Assembly: GCA_003996215.1 (NCBI GenBank)
Contig: QJPP01000058.1
Span: 868,001 to 932,000 of the forward strand
Direction: 5' to 3'
From: Jaltomata sinuosa
Lineage: Eukaryota; Streptophyta; Magnoliopsida; Solanales; Solanaceae
Length of the DNA: 64,000 bases
In this document: piece after piece, positions 10,659-22,832 of the stretch
Numbering within the stretch: position 1 is the stretch's first letter
How the letters are laid out: each line of letters starts with the position of its first letter
Translations under genes and position numbers: made by a program
The notes under the pieces: generated by a model
Database searches by the model: none
What the model was told of the DNA's origin: nothing
The model's input: only the letters and a program-made list of their open reading frames with translations

Positions 10659-13600
10659 TGTTTTGATCCTTTTCGGGCAAGGACGGAAAAACATGGTTTT
10701 TTTTGTTGAAAGGTTCTTTTCAAAAATCTAATTAAAGTTTCCGATATTTTTTCAATTAAAAGCAAGAGTCGTCACTTAGTTTTTATAAAGTAAAAACCAA
10801 GAAAAAACTTATAAGAATTTTTAAAATCCCAAAACAGATAAAGACTTTAAAAATTAAGAGATTAAGGGTAAGGGTTCAAGTTAATACTCTTGGAAGGGTG
10901 TTAAGGCACCAAGCGTATCCGCTAACTCGCGGTTGCCCAGGCTTGTTTAAAAAACTAACTTGTTGACTAACTTTTGAAAATGGGATTGGTTTATAAAAAA
11001 TCTTGTTTTTATAAAGAAGATTGATTTTAGAGGATAATTATGAAAAAAAGTTGTTTTATAAAAGACAATAAAAAGGGGTCCATTTTTTTATACTCACGGA
11101 AAGAAAAGAGTTGAAATTAAACTAATTGAGTAAATAAAATAGTAATTATCAGAAAGTTTGATTCCTTTTGAGGATAATTTAACTAAGTTTTGCAAAGTTA
11201 GTCCAATTATACAATCAAACTAATCAACTAAGTAACAAGAAGACATAATTAAAATATGTTAATCATGTCCTAATACTAGTGTGTGGGCCCTCTTTAGGCC
11301 CACCGCCGTTTTTACTTTGGACTTAGTTAACTTTTCATCTTTTAGCCCTTTGGGCTACTGCTACTGCTGAATCTTATGGGCTTTGGCCCAAATTTATTTA
11401 TTCAATCCATTTTGGACTCTTTCCGATGCGGATCATTTCTTTTGGGCGTGGCCCATTTCTCTTCACCGTTGCCGCTGCTGCCTCTGATGTTTTAGCCCTT
11501 TTGGACTTATTCTTGCTGGACCATAAAATAATATTGGGCTAAGCCCAACTAGAAGATGCAGGGGAATTTTGGGAGTCCAATTGGACTCCACCATATTTGA
11601 TACATAGAAAGAGTAAAATAAATGAGGATTAGTATGTGTCTTAACTAAATTAAACAAAGAAAATAACTCAAACAGAAATATACACCCATGCGCAGGTATT
11701 TATACCAAGTTAAAGCATATGAAACAAGGACATTCATACAATAAAATCACTAATTTTATCACTTAAGACATATGTTTTATGAAACTTAGACATTTTAAAA
11801 CATTCATATGGATTAACCATTTTCCAGAAAATGAATAAGGGGGTAGGGAGTGGTTCAAACAAGACATGTATTTTTAGATGCACAAATTTGAAGAGAAATG
11901 GTATCATAGAGGCACAAGTCATATACTCAGCACATTTAACCATTCTTAATGGTAACATGCTAAAATACAGACTTGAGTCACATAAAAGACTTCTATGATC
12001 ACGAAACTAGCACTGTTCGTTAAACAGGGAAGATTTACTTCAGTATCACATATCACCAAATGGAAATAAATTAGAACAAAACAAGAAAGCTAGACATATT
12101 TTAGACATCAATTGCTAGTGTAACTAGTTGAAAGTCACATGAGAGTACCGGGGAGGGATATATAAGAAGGTTGTTATCATGGTAGAGACCAAAATTATTT
12201 CACAGTCCATACATGTGATATACAAAGAAGGTAGTGAAGTAAATATCTTGATGAATCTGAAACAGAGGAACCTACAGTGGTGAGGAGCATGCCATGAGGG
12301 GACATGCCTCACCTCTAGCTCCTAATCATAACAGAACTTTCACACATAATAACACAGTGTTCAGATTTTAAGACTTAGGCTTAAGAAAATTCAAATCCAT
12401 GGTTAATAGGCTCGCATATAGTCATTTAGCATGATTAAATCATTAAAGTAAAAGGGGAAGGGAACAGGGTAGAAGATAGGGAAATCAGGGGAAATGGAGA
12501 TGAGAGTTGAACAATGATAACCACTCTAACAACAAGTCTAAGTTTATAGCATTTTCATTTCACAAACAAAGAATTTTATAGAAGTCATGAAGATTTTAAC
12601 AGGTCACAATGTTCTACAAGCATTACTAGACACCAATTCAAACATAAGAAGATAACAACAAAACCTAACTATTTCATATGCATCACTTAGTCATTTCAGC
12701 ATTAGCAAAATAGTGAAAAGGGAAAGGGAAGAGGAAAATCATGATTACTATTAAAAAAAGGGAAGAAAGGAGGGGGTTTGAACATTTTTCATCAACAAAC
12801 CAATAGGCAACATGTGCTCATGCTATACTTAATCAAACTAACAAATTTATGAGAAGAAATCAGTACTCAAAGATGACCCAAACATCATCCTAAATGATAC
12901 TTATAGTTCAAACATGTAGACTGATATCACAGAGCAAGAAATAGTAGGGAAAGGAAGAAAAACCATTTAAAAGCAAGTTCAAATATAAGGGTAAATAGGG
13001 TAGGGGTTGAACAGGCCCAAATCAATTAACAAATATGAAAATCTGTACTCAAATATATATATACTACACAGTTTACTTAAGAACCAACTAATCCATAGAC
13101 AATCAAGGTTTAAAACTAACCTAAGAATCACCCCCAAGTATAGGAGAGTAAGGCTAACAGTTCATACATAGTTAAGACAGTGAAGAGGAGAAAACAGGTT
13201 CAACAAAGAAAAAGACTAAGCTTTTCATGAACAAAATCAGCCTTAAATTCTAGCAACAATTTCATGCTCAAGTTTCTGGCATTTAATTATCATATAAGTC
13301 GAACACAGGCTAATGAAATCAAGAGGTTTATATAAGGGAAGGGAAAACAAGTTTAAAAATCATCACAAACAGCCATGAGCAAAACATATCAATACTTAAT
13401 CAATACATATACGAAATATCAGTTTAGGCAAAGTTGGTAAGCCAATAAGAACATGATTATGAAGATGGGTTGGGGAACAAACAAGGATCAAAACCAAACA
13501 TTTTTATGAACAAATTTAACATCATTTAACAACAATCTAGGCTCAAATTTATGCTCATACTCACTGTTTTAACAAATTAAACAAAATCTGTAAAAGACCA

Positions 13601-15151
13601 CACTTCTAACACAAGATTGCTACTCGAAATCATAATATTAGTCTAACATTTAAGCGCATATATTTGATACTAACAAACAAGACCAGAACCAGATTTCACC
13701 AAGGTTTAAACATTATAAAAGCAAAATTGAAAACAACAAAAACAGTAAAGGAGGAGGTTAAGGGATTCACCTTTTTTAGGGTAGCAACTCGGGATTAGAA
13801 CTTCACAAGAAGAGCTTACCACCACTGGACTAATACCCAATCCTTTAGAACTCAAATTTTTAGTGCTTTTTCTTCCCAAAGCTGACTGGTTACGTGAGGT
13901 TAGAGAAAAGATTCTTCAGAACCCCTAGTATTTCCCCAAAATCAGCTTTTTCTCATGCAGCTGGGGGGGGGTATTTATAGGGAATTTCGGGTGAAAATTG
14001 GGGGAAAACCAGAGGGGTTTTTGGGGATTTTGCTGAGGAATTCAAATTCCTCAGCTGGATAATGTTAAGGGCAACATATTTGTACGAAATTGTACAAATC
14101 CCACTGATTTAGCGGAGGAGGTGACACCTCATCGCTTCTCGAAGCTTCTGGGTGAAGCCAGCACATCTTTAAGGGGGAATTTGGACAAAAATTAGGAATT
14201 TTAACGAGTTTTGGGGATGGTAAAGCTAGGTTCAACGTTTACAGCTGCTAGACGTTGGGGTTGTCATTTGTGTGAATGACAAAAGAGTGAAGGATGAGGG
14301 GGCGTATTGGTAAAGCTGGTGTGTTGTACGAAGTGAGTTGCTTCGTACAACAAGGGGAGTCGACGCGTGAGAGAAATGGAGGAGAGAAGAGGGGGCGACG
14401 AGGGTTTATGGTGAGCTGTTGAGAGAAAAAGAAGAAGATGAAGCTAAAGGGTCGTTTGGTTTTTTCTGAGTAAGAGAAAAGAGAAAGGGGCGTATAAGGT
14501 TGGATTAGGGTGAGAGGTGTTGGGCCAGAGCGGTTTAGGAGATTAGAGGGAAATGGAAGTGGGTCGGAGGTGGGTTATGGGAATGGGTTGGCGTAAACGG
14601 TTGATCATAGAAGGGGTTATAAGGGTGTTTAAAGTTTGTCCACATTTGCAAAAATGTGGCCACTTTAGGTTTAAGGAGGTATCCAAATGACGAATAAATT
14701 GATGAAATTCGGCTAGAATTTAAATGATTTAAGGAATTAGGCTAGCATTGGAATATAGAAGAACTAATTACAATTAATTTTTCTAGCTCATTTAACTTAC
14801 ACAAATTGAGATAATTATTGAATTTTAACACGTAATTACCTCTTTAACAATTACAAAATTAATTTATTCAATTAATTTCTCATTTGAAATAACTTGGATA
14901 AAAATCAAGCGTTTAATCTTTTAAAAGGACCTTTTTTATGACACTAAGCTCTAAAATAGTTCTTTTAGTAAACTTATTTAAATTTCACATAATTAAATAT
15001 CAAAAATATAAATTGTTACTCAGAACTATTATAAAGTTGATTTGAAAATTATTTACCCCTTTTTACAGGACAATTATTTCAAAAATTGTTTAAAATTCAA
15101 CAAGGCTCAAGATTAATTCCTAATGTGGAGGGTAAAAATTGGGTGTCAACA
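10659..15151 (-). repeat. Ogre 5' LTR, about 4.5 kb
   Basis: The minus-strand LTR starts TGTTGACACCC at 15151 and ends near AAAACA at 10659, just before the PBS. A length of about 4493 bases is normal for Ogre and far larger than the other LTRs here. It holds a TATA box at 13971-13980 and a run of nine G's (13963-13971). ORFs of 60-75 codons inside it (for example 11463-11657 and 12124-12312) look like chance. Confidence 0.85.
13971..13980 (-). promoter_or_regulatory. TATA box of the Ogre LTR
   Basis: CTATAAATAC on the minus strand, directly followed by the C run. It would start transcription about 3.3 kb before the PBS, leaving a long R-U5. Confidence 0.65.
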
Positions 15152-16002
15152 GGTGCTACCTCATATTAAAGATCAATTTACTCATTTACCTCACATCCCC
15201 AAACTTAGATTTTTGCCTACATCAAACATTTCACATTTCCATTCAATTTTCCCCAATCTTAGGCATTTAGCCAACATCTTCATTTATCAAGCAATTAATG
15301 AGGTAGAGTACCAAAAGTAGAGGATTTCAAAAAGGTAGAGGTGTGTAACAAGGTTTCCAAGTAAAGGTCAAAGGCCCAAAAAGGATTGACTGGGATCAAT
15401 GTTATGGAAAGGAGATATTTGGTAAAGTGAATATCGAAAGAGGGCCTAAGATCATCTTCCAAGCCAAGAAACATCTAGGATGTTTCCTTAAATCACATTC
15501 TAGACAAGTTCTAGACGACATGCATACACAAGAACATACTAAAACCTTACCACACAAGGCATCACAAACACTCAAAATTAACAGCAATTCTCAAGCCCTA
15601 TTGAAAGTCAAATGAAGAATTTAAAGATCATGACAATAGAATGCTTGAATTCATTTTCCATTCTTTTCTCAATTTTCAAAAATCATTTGCCAAGAAAAAA
15701 ATTGGTGGTCCTGCTTTAGACAAATGCAACACAGACTCAAAATATATACTAAAACTGGCATTTTTCCATAATAAGTCACCTCTCAATCTATCATAAGACA
15801 TTCCACCCAATTCGACATAAAAATAAAGAATACAAAATTTTGCTCCTTGGGAAAAATCATGGTATAAAAAAAACCCTCAGAGTTTATTAAAGCTACTATA
15901 TACAAAGGATATATGTAGACTACGCGCTCATGGATCATTTGAAGAACAAGGCCTAGCGAAGGCCCTAAGAGCAAATATACCCCTCGCCCAATCAAAAGAA
16001 CT

Positions 16003-16020
16003 TGCATTGTCCCCAATGCA
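16003..16020. other. Conserved 18-base hairpin (A0 copy)
   Basis: tgcattgtccccaatgca: seven-base inverted repeats around four bases. The same sequence is at 24178-24195, and its reverse complement at 54977-54994. Confidence 0.7.
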
Positions 16021-16781
16021 TAAAAGAATCAAGGAAAGAGAAGGGTGTAAGGACTCCTTAGATTGTTTGAGTCTCTTTAGATTGGCCTCTACGCTTAAAA
16101 ATGAGGATATCCGACTTAATAAGAGCATCTTCAGGTGCACTCGGCACCTAAGAGGTGACGTTGGGATGTATGATCTTTAGTGGTCTGCCTCCCACCCGTG
16201 TTACACCTGTGGCTTGCATGTAGATGCTTTCAGGTGCAGAAAAGATGCAAATGGTGTAGGGAAAACTTCGTAGGCGTTAGTGGTTACCTCCCACTTGTGC
16301 CACACCTTCTGCTCATGGAGAAGTGCTTGCGCTTTGCAGGTGCACCACAAGATTGGCTTGAATTTCTTCCCAATTGCTAGTTCACTGGTCAACAACTGCG
16401 CTATGCATGCATGCCATGGGGGATCTCTTACAGGCGTGGGTTAAGCGTGGGTTACCCCTGAATTTCAAAATATTTTTCTCGTGTCTCTGTTTTTCAAGTG
16501 CATTGCACCTGCGGCTCGTGGATGCCTAAATGCGCTCCGCAAGTGTTCCGCAAGTGCCTTCTAGTTACCTCCTTGGGTCACTTGATATTTCTATCATTGT
16601 CCTACCTAGAAAAACAGCAAAAACAATAGCAAGTGAATTAAAAAATTAAAACAATATGAACGCTTGGGTTGCCTCTCAATGGGAGCTTGATTTAATGTCA
16701 TGGCTCGACAGAAATACCTCACCTCCATGGCTTATCAAGGTAGGTCATATCAATTAAGGTTACCACTTATGTAATACCCAA

Positions 16782-16993
16782 TTATTTCATTACTCTTTGT
16801 CCATTCACTTTGAATGTTGTACCATCCTCACCCTTGAGTTTTATAGCACCATATGGGAAGACTTGTGTCACTTTAAAGGGCCTAACCATTTGGATTTTTA
16901 CTTTCCCGAGAATAGGCGAATCCTTGAATTGAATAAGAATACCCATTCCCCTAGAGTAAGTTGTTGCTTCAATAAATTTTTATCTGAGCCTTA
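16782..16993 (-). pseudogene. Athila-type integrase C-terminus (fragment)
   Basis: The minus-strand reading ends in a natural stop (TAA at 16782-16784). It carries LGEWVFLFNSRIRLFSGK (about 16905-16960) followed by VRPFKVTQVFPYGAIKLKG (about 16825-16880) and FKVNGQRV at the end, which is the C-terminal tail of Athila-type integrases. Only about 70 codons remain because the LTR of element A inserted at 16994. It shows that a pol-bearing Athila relative once sat here, the kind of partner TG elements would need. Confidence 0.8.
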
Positions 16994-18485
16994 TGATGCA
17001 CCCAAATTACACCTCTTTTTAGAAGCGCAAGCGGTCACTGTTCAAATATAGAACCCAATGAAGGTTGGAGTCGATCCCACAGGAAATATGGTAGGACTAT
17101 GGTTTATTAGTGTTTACTCGTGCTTTTAGCCATTTATTTCCCTTTGAAAGAGGGGGTTTTAAGTAACAAGATTAATAGTAACTTAGATTTTGAACAAGTA
17201 ACAGGCATCATTTTCAAAAGTTGTTATCAATAAGAGAGATGACTAGGCTACTGTTCCCCATGAGATTATAACTTAGTAAGGCGTTTGAACTTAGTAAACT
17301 AGCATGGTGCTTAGCATGCAGAATCGATAAGTTAGGTTCACCTAAATCCTTGGTCTTTCAGATATATGAATTTCACCACATGCCTTGCTCCGGCCGTGGG
17401 TGTATGATTTACTAACCCTTAACCTGGATCCTAGATTAGCTATTCCTAGACAAGGTCATGCTATTAGATGAGCGTTGATAGCCTCAAATCTCCATCGTTG
17501 AACAACCCTTTTCCCATCCGTTACCTCCTTGGTACAGCAAGTAAGGATAAGGCGAGTTCTAACATTGCGCACCGTTAAAAAGCAATCAAAGCAAAGGGAA
17601 AACAATACATGCATAAACACCTCCCTAGAATACCCAAGTACTTTGTCTACTTCGTTAATCCTTCATGGTTCCCACAACCCTTGTTGTGGATTTAGCTATT
17701 CATTGTCATAAGTACACAATCCGAACTTATGTATGCGTTCATGATCATATACTTACAATAAGATGTAAAGAAATCCGTAAACTTGAATAGATGAAGATTG
17801 AAGTAAGAACAATGAACTATGAATGTGTATAACTCTCAAAACCAAGAATAAACTAAGATCACAATGTTTCAAATATGTTTTCTACAAAATATCGAGCATA
17901 AAACATAAAATAAAACCTAGGAAAGGTATTTATAGACAGTAGAAATCCTATCCTAATTAAACAAGGAAAACTGGAATCGGCAGCTTCCACAGACACAGTC
18001 TATGCTCCATGGAAGTTTCTACTATTCGTCAACAACACTCGTGAAACTCAGATAATTTGTCTTCTTGTGGGTTCCTTTCCACGAGATTCGTCTACGACTC
18101 GTGACTTGAATCACGACTCATGGAATTGAGTCATAAATCTCAGACAGTTTTATCCTTCTCTGATCATATTCCACTAGCAGGGATCACGATGTGTGATCAT
18201 ATCCACGGCTCAAGGAAACCTTCCGTAGAACCCAGGCTCCAACATCATCTGTAGTACTCAATCCACGAGTAACTTCCACGACTCGTGAAATTATCTACGG
18301 CTCATGGAGTTGGGTCGTAGAAGTCAATTTCAGCCAAAATGTAAATCTTTTCCTGAACTTAGTCTCTGAGCCCTGTTTTCCTGCACAAGACTCAAAAGTA
18401 CATCAAATCTACTAAAAATCACTAAAGAATATGCTCCAATTCCAAGTTTTAAGCATCAAAAGTGCCGCAAAACCACGGCACATCA
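16994..18485 (-). repeat. 3' LTR of element A
   Basis: About 1492 bases. The minus strand starts TGATGTGCCGTGG at 18485 and ends GGGTGCATCA at 16994. The inner region near 17020-17100 (aagcgcaagcggtc ... gtcgatcccacagg) is shared with the TG LTRs. A cluster of CACGACTCGTG-like near-palindromes lies at about 17985-18310. Confidence 0.85.
17926..17934 (-). promoter_or_regulatory. TATA box of the element A LTR
   Basis: TATAAATAC on the minus strand, about 50 bases after the last near-palindrome of the cluster. Confidence 0.65.
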
Positions 18486-18498
18486 ACACCCTCAACTT
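18486..18498 (-). other. Purine tract of element A
   Basis: AAGTTGAGGGTGT on the minus strand directly before the 3' LTR, the same tract as in TG1 and TG2. Confidence 0.65.
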
Positions 18499-20138
18499 AA
18501 AACCATTGCTTGTCCTCAAGTGACAAAACAAAACTATCCTAGAATGACTCTTAAGTAAAAGAAAACCAGGAACTATGGCAGTCATATGATCTAGCAATTC
18601 AGCTCACAACAATTTTCCCCTTTCCTTTTCAGTACAAAACAAGTGCACAAGTTTCATTTATCAAGGCAACACAAGAGGATCCATGGACGACATCACGCTA
18701 TCAATAGACGACATAGAATACACTTATAAGACTTACCCTAACAATCAACAGTCAAAGTTACTCTAGTGCCCTCACCACAAAGAAGTCCCAATCGCATAAT
18801 AATACAGTCAAAACATCCGGGACTAACTAGAACACTCTGACTCACAAAGATAGTCAAGCAATGCATGCACAATACCATATGCTTGCCCTTATTTTCTACG
18901 CCTTGGCTTTCGAACAGTTGGATTAGGATCACTATAGGACTTTACTCGGCTTGTAATTTAGGCTCGGGGACGGGTATGCTAGATATGGGAAATTGTGACT
19001 AAACCCTCCTTTACACTACACTATATTCCTTCCACTTTTCATGCCAACTATATTCATTCCTCCCTTTTTCTCCCTTTTTATTCCTTTTTTTTCATCAAGT
19101 GACGGGTGCGACTTTTATTTCAGACTGAACTTTTCATCACATATCTCTCTTCTTCTTTTTCATTTTTTTTCTTTTTTTGTCTTTTTCTTTTTCTTTTTCT
19201 TTTTCTTTTTCTAGTATATCCGCCACACCCGTTATTTCCCACTTTATCACTAACCTTTTCTTTTCATACCCCATATTTCACACTTACCTTCACAGTAGCC
19301 ACCCTCAACTTAGGCAATTTTCCTGAGTTGAGGTGCACAATGTCCAAGGATGGACCAGGGCCAAACTGAAAGTTCATAGAAAACAGGGAAGGTGATTAGG
19401 CTATACAACAAAAAGGGTCAATTTCGGCTAAAAACCAGGGATCAAAGGATATTTCATTCGTTTGGATGGCCATTTAGGCTAAGTGGACTATTTCAAAAAT
19501 GGTCTATGATCATTTCCTAACCAACTATCCTACAGCCTAGGCAAGACTAACCGGGCAAGTTTTAGATTGGAACACAAAGCAAGAATAGTACAAAATCAGC
19601 TCACACACACATGGCACAGAATATACCAATCACATGCTAACTATCAGGTCCATACTCTAGGTTAAGCTATTCATCAGATCGATTAACCTAATGTCATGCA
19701 CAGATCCATAATGGTCAGTCTATCAAAAATAGATGATCTTATGTAACACAAAATATTGTAGGGGTCTCCATTTTTCACTCAAAATCAATTTCAAAATCAT
19801 ACCATAGACTGCACTAAGTTCCTTTTCTTCTTTCACTACACACAACCTATACTAAACGTGCCAGTTCAACAGAAATTTAAAATCCTTAGGGAAAGAACAT
19901 AGGTAAGAAAACCCCAAGGACTCGGGTACCTTGTGAGTAACTTCATGGGTTGCCTCCTATGTAGTGCTTGATTTAACATCACGGCACGACGCGGGTGTCT
20001 TGGATACTAAAACTTCACTAAGAGATCCATCAAAATACGGACAACTGCTGCCCCTACCCCACTAAAAAGTAATATGCATTGCCCTTAATACACCAAGAAA
20101 AATGAAGACATAAGGAGGGGGGAACATACCTGTAGAGC
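18499..20138 (-). other. 3' non-coding region of element A
   Basis: No protein is recognised. It holds a T/C microsatellite with TTTTTC units (about 19160-19212), a block around 19300-19370 (gccaccctcaactta ... ggaccagggcc) almost identical to 23530-23600 in TG1, and the block at 19947-19996 shared with A0. A second copy of the first part is at 59816-60148. Confidence 0.65.
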
Positions 20139-21506
20139 CTAGGCACCATCGTCTGATGAATTAGGTGGGGCCTGTGATATGGCACCCGTAACAGTGTCAG
20201 TGGGAGTGGCAGTGGCCATCGCGCCTAATGGATCAGCAACAGGAGGGACATCAGTGTATGCCCTCCCAACAATAACCAACTCGGGAGTCTCAAGAGTGGA
20301 AGTTGTGGCCCCTCTACCAACTGGAGCTGAACTAGATAATACACCCCTATGTCTTTTCCTCTGTACCTCCTCAAGGAGATGCATGTCATCTCGGGAATGA
20401 TGTAGGGTAGTATTGGTGTCTCTCTTCAGCCTCTTTGGTTCCTATTCACTTGCAGGAGTGCTATAAATGTGCATTCTCTTCTCTCTATCACCGGGGAGAA
20501 AAGACTCTACCTCAGCAAATAAGTCAACAGCCCATCATATGGGCGCTGGGACCACAATAGAGATAGAGGGCATAATCAAAGTCTGGATGGTTTCAGCAGA
20601 TGTAATCTCCTCTTGGAGTCGTGCTAGCTCATCCTGAATATGTCCCAAGTATGGGATCTATATGGTATACAACTGAGTACTCACTCGCCGCTCAAAAGAA
20701 TCTACCCATGTGGACATATCGCGTGCAACTCGCTCAATCTCAATCTTAATCCTAGCCTCAGTGGCTGCAACAGTAGATCTCCTCCATGGTTTGAGTTGGT
20801 CAAACAAATCATTCACTTACTTGTGAGTACCATCCTGACAATCAACCAGAGACTGGAGAAACACATCATTAATAGTAATCCTACCAAAAGAAGCTAGGTG
20901 CAAAGGCGCGGTAGGGATACCTACTGGATGCTGAGAGGTCGAAGGCACTGAAATTGAAGTTGTGGTAGTGGCACCCTCTGCATCTATATTTACCCTTGTA
21001 TCATGTAAGTCTATTGGGTCTCGTGCTGTGGAGGACCCCTCAACTCTCACAGTACTCACAAAAATTGAGGATGACGCTCTTCGGTGTGCAATTGGGTTAG
21101 ACACATCTCTAATCAACCCGGAATCCTGAATCCTTGTCACCTCCCAAGTGTGGTCAATATCAGGCATCCGCGGGACTGCCGACTCCATGCACAGATGATG
21201 AATAAAACAGGGAAAGGATATGCTAGTGTGTTGTCTAAAAGCCCGCTCATGGATCTCCTCCAATATGTAGCGTGAAAAATTAATCTTATATCAAGCCATG
21301 ATGCTGGCCACTAGTGCTGCATAAGAAGGCGTCATAGAATTATCTGCCTTAGTATGATAGATACGGGACCAGACAATGGCCCACCAAAACTTGCCTGTGA
21401 AATTTAATGTTTCCTTTTTTATGTCACCGCCGTGAACCCATTCTGCATCTTCACCATTCTCAGCTATATAACCCGCAACCCATCTCAATAAATCTGCTCG
21501 CTAAAT
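20139..21506 (-). pseudogene. Element A ORF, C-terminal part (putative plant transposon protein type)
   Basis: On the minus strand the reading opens at the TG1 insertion point and runs to a stop at 20139. It contains FTGKFWWAIVWSRIYHTKADNS then AALVASIMA (about 21300-21430), followed by HERAFRQHTSISFPCFIHHLC (about 21190-21255). These resemble the plant-specific family annotated as 'putative plant transposon protein', found in Athila-like elements; its function is unknown. A likely coiled-coil segment (about 20590-20820) and a Ser/Thr/Pro-rich tail follow. It is broken by single stops near 21289, 20817, 20670 and 20520. The N-terminal part lies at 28437-29191. Confidence 0.65.
21502..21506. 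repeat. Target-site duplication of TG1 (left)
   Basis: taaat, identical to 28432-28436 and directly adjoining the LTR end. Confidence 0.9.
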
Positions 21507-22819
21507 TGATACGCCCAAATTACAACTCCAATTACGAAGCGTAAGCGGTCGTCGTCAAATATAGAACCCAACTAAGGTTGGGGTCGATCCCACAGGGAAT
21601 AAGGTGCAAATTAAATCGATAGTGAATTAAATGACTAGTAGTCGATAGTTTCCGGTAAATTGGGGGGTGTTGAGTGAACAATATTTAACCAAAGCAAATA
21701 GTAATGTGCGATTAATAATCAATATGAGAGTGAACTAGGGAAGTGTTCACCATGGCGTCGTAACAATTTTGACTCAAGGCTTAACCGGGTTCTTTCTTTA
21801 TGTATGTCACGATGTGATTGAAGTAATGGTATCATCTAAACGTTTCTCAACCAAATAGACGAATTTACTTTTCAACTCTCTCGAACTTGAAAAGGTGTGC
21901 TTTTTATATTTCAATCCTAAACATCAAGTAGATTAATCTAGTTACAGCATTAATCATAAGACGAGAGTTGGTAGTCTCGAATCCTCGTCGTTAATCAAGT
22001 TTCCCGGTTTTAATCTCTTTACTCAAGCAAATTAAACCTAGGCATGTTCTAATGTTTGCAACCACTAGAAAACGCTAAATAATGAATGATTAACAACGTG
22101 ACAACATATATATTGAACCCGACGCTACCCGGGATTTATCTTGCTACTTTTTCCATGGCTCCCACAACCCTAGTTGTGGGAGTTTTACTTAATCATGCTA
22201 GAAGAAGAAGAGAAGAAAGTCATATTCATAATAAAGAGAAAAGATCCTTACAATGTAATGAGAACAATCTTAAATTATCCAAGAACAAGAACAACAAGAT
22301 CCCAAGAATAATCAAGAACAAGATTGAGGAGGAATAAAACGTGTTGGCGTGTTTCCTCTCTTAAAAATCGCTCCAAAAAGCTCCTAAAATTATTGAGTAA
22401 CATATGTAAAAACTATTGGAAAAGCAACCTGTAAAATAAACCTAACATAGGGTATTTATAGGAGTCTAGGAAACAAATCCCAAAAACGTCCGGATTCCGC
22501 GTAGCGGACTGCCCAGGTGTGACGGCCAGGCTGACGGACCATCACTAGCTTGACGGACCGTCGCCTGGACCGTCACCCTTAGGCAGTGCCATGGTGTGAC
22601 GGTTTGGGTGATGGACCGTCACACCGTTGACGGACCGTCGCCTGAACCGTCACTCTTATCCAGAATGCTCTTTTTCTCGTATTTCCTTCCGTTTCCATGT
22701 TTGTCTCCATTTCCTGAAAATGCAACATAAAAACATCAAAAATGACAATGGTTGCTTGAAAACGTATGATTGTTCTTAGTTTAGAGACGTCAAAAGTGCC
22801 ATAGAATGGCGGCACATCA
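21507..22819 (-). repeat. 3' LTR of TG1
   Basis: About 1313 bases, TG...CA ends, nearly identical by eye to the 5' LTR at 27113-28431. TATA box at about 22453-22460; GACGG/CCGTC near-palindrome cluster at about 22513-22655. Confidence 0.92.
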
Positions 22820-22832
22820 ACACCCTCAACTT
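22820..22832 (-). other. Purine tract of TG1
   Basis: AAGTTGAGGGTGT on the minus strand, directly before the 3' LTR. Copies of AAGTTGAGGGTGG/T also occur further inside (about 23537, 24160). Confidence 0.7.

Larger units (their letters stand above)
1035..15151 (-). mobile_element. Ogre/Tat-lineage Ty3/gypsy element, 3' LTR missing
   Basis: Read on the minus strand the order is 5' LTR (15151-10659), PBS, leader, ORF1-like pieces, gag, protease, a putative intron, RT, RNase H, archaeal-type RNase H, integrase and 3' untranslated repeats. The very long LTR starting TGTTGACACCC, the PBS TGGCGACTCCACTGGGG, the extra ORF before gag, two RNase H domains and a spliceable gap before RT are established traits of the Ogre/Tat lineage. 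The 3' end is cut at 1034/1035 by a TG LTR, and the 3' LTR is not in the window. Several stops and frameshifts, and a deletion in gag, make it non-functional by itself. The likely target duplication beside the 5' LTR is ggtgc (15152-15156), untestable here. Confidence 0.9.
15152..16993 (-). mobile_element. A0: 3' remnant of an Athila-like element
   Basis: On the minus strand this begins with the end of an integrase (16993-16782) and continues into non-coding sequence that includes a block at 16663-16715 (gcttgggttgcctctcaat) also found in element A at about 19947-19996, and the hairpin at 16003-16020 shared with TG1 and TG2. It is cut on the right by the LTR of element A and on the left by the Ogre LTR. 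A patch of TGCACCT/AGGTGCA near-palindromes lies at about 16130-16560. The ORFs at 15783-16140 and 16180-16395 show no recognisable protein. Confidence 0.65.

Noticed and set aside
13961..13980. G-run as a quadruplex-forming regulatory site
   Set aside because: A single run of nine G's cannot by itself show a quadruplex; it is reported only as part of the LTR.
19106..19369. Phe/Leu-rich ORF that looks like a membrane protein
   Set aside because: It is a translation of a T/C microsatellite in the non-coding part of element A.
22086..22337. ORF repeated in the TG LTRs (also 27692-27970, and antisense at 51458-51646 and 57161-57349)
   Set aside because: It recurs because the LTR recurs; it lies between the TATA box and the LTR inner end on the opposite strand, and reading differences between copies do not suggest protein conservation.
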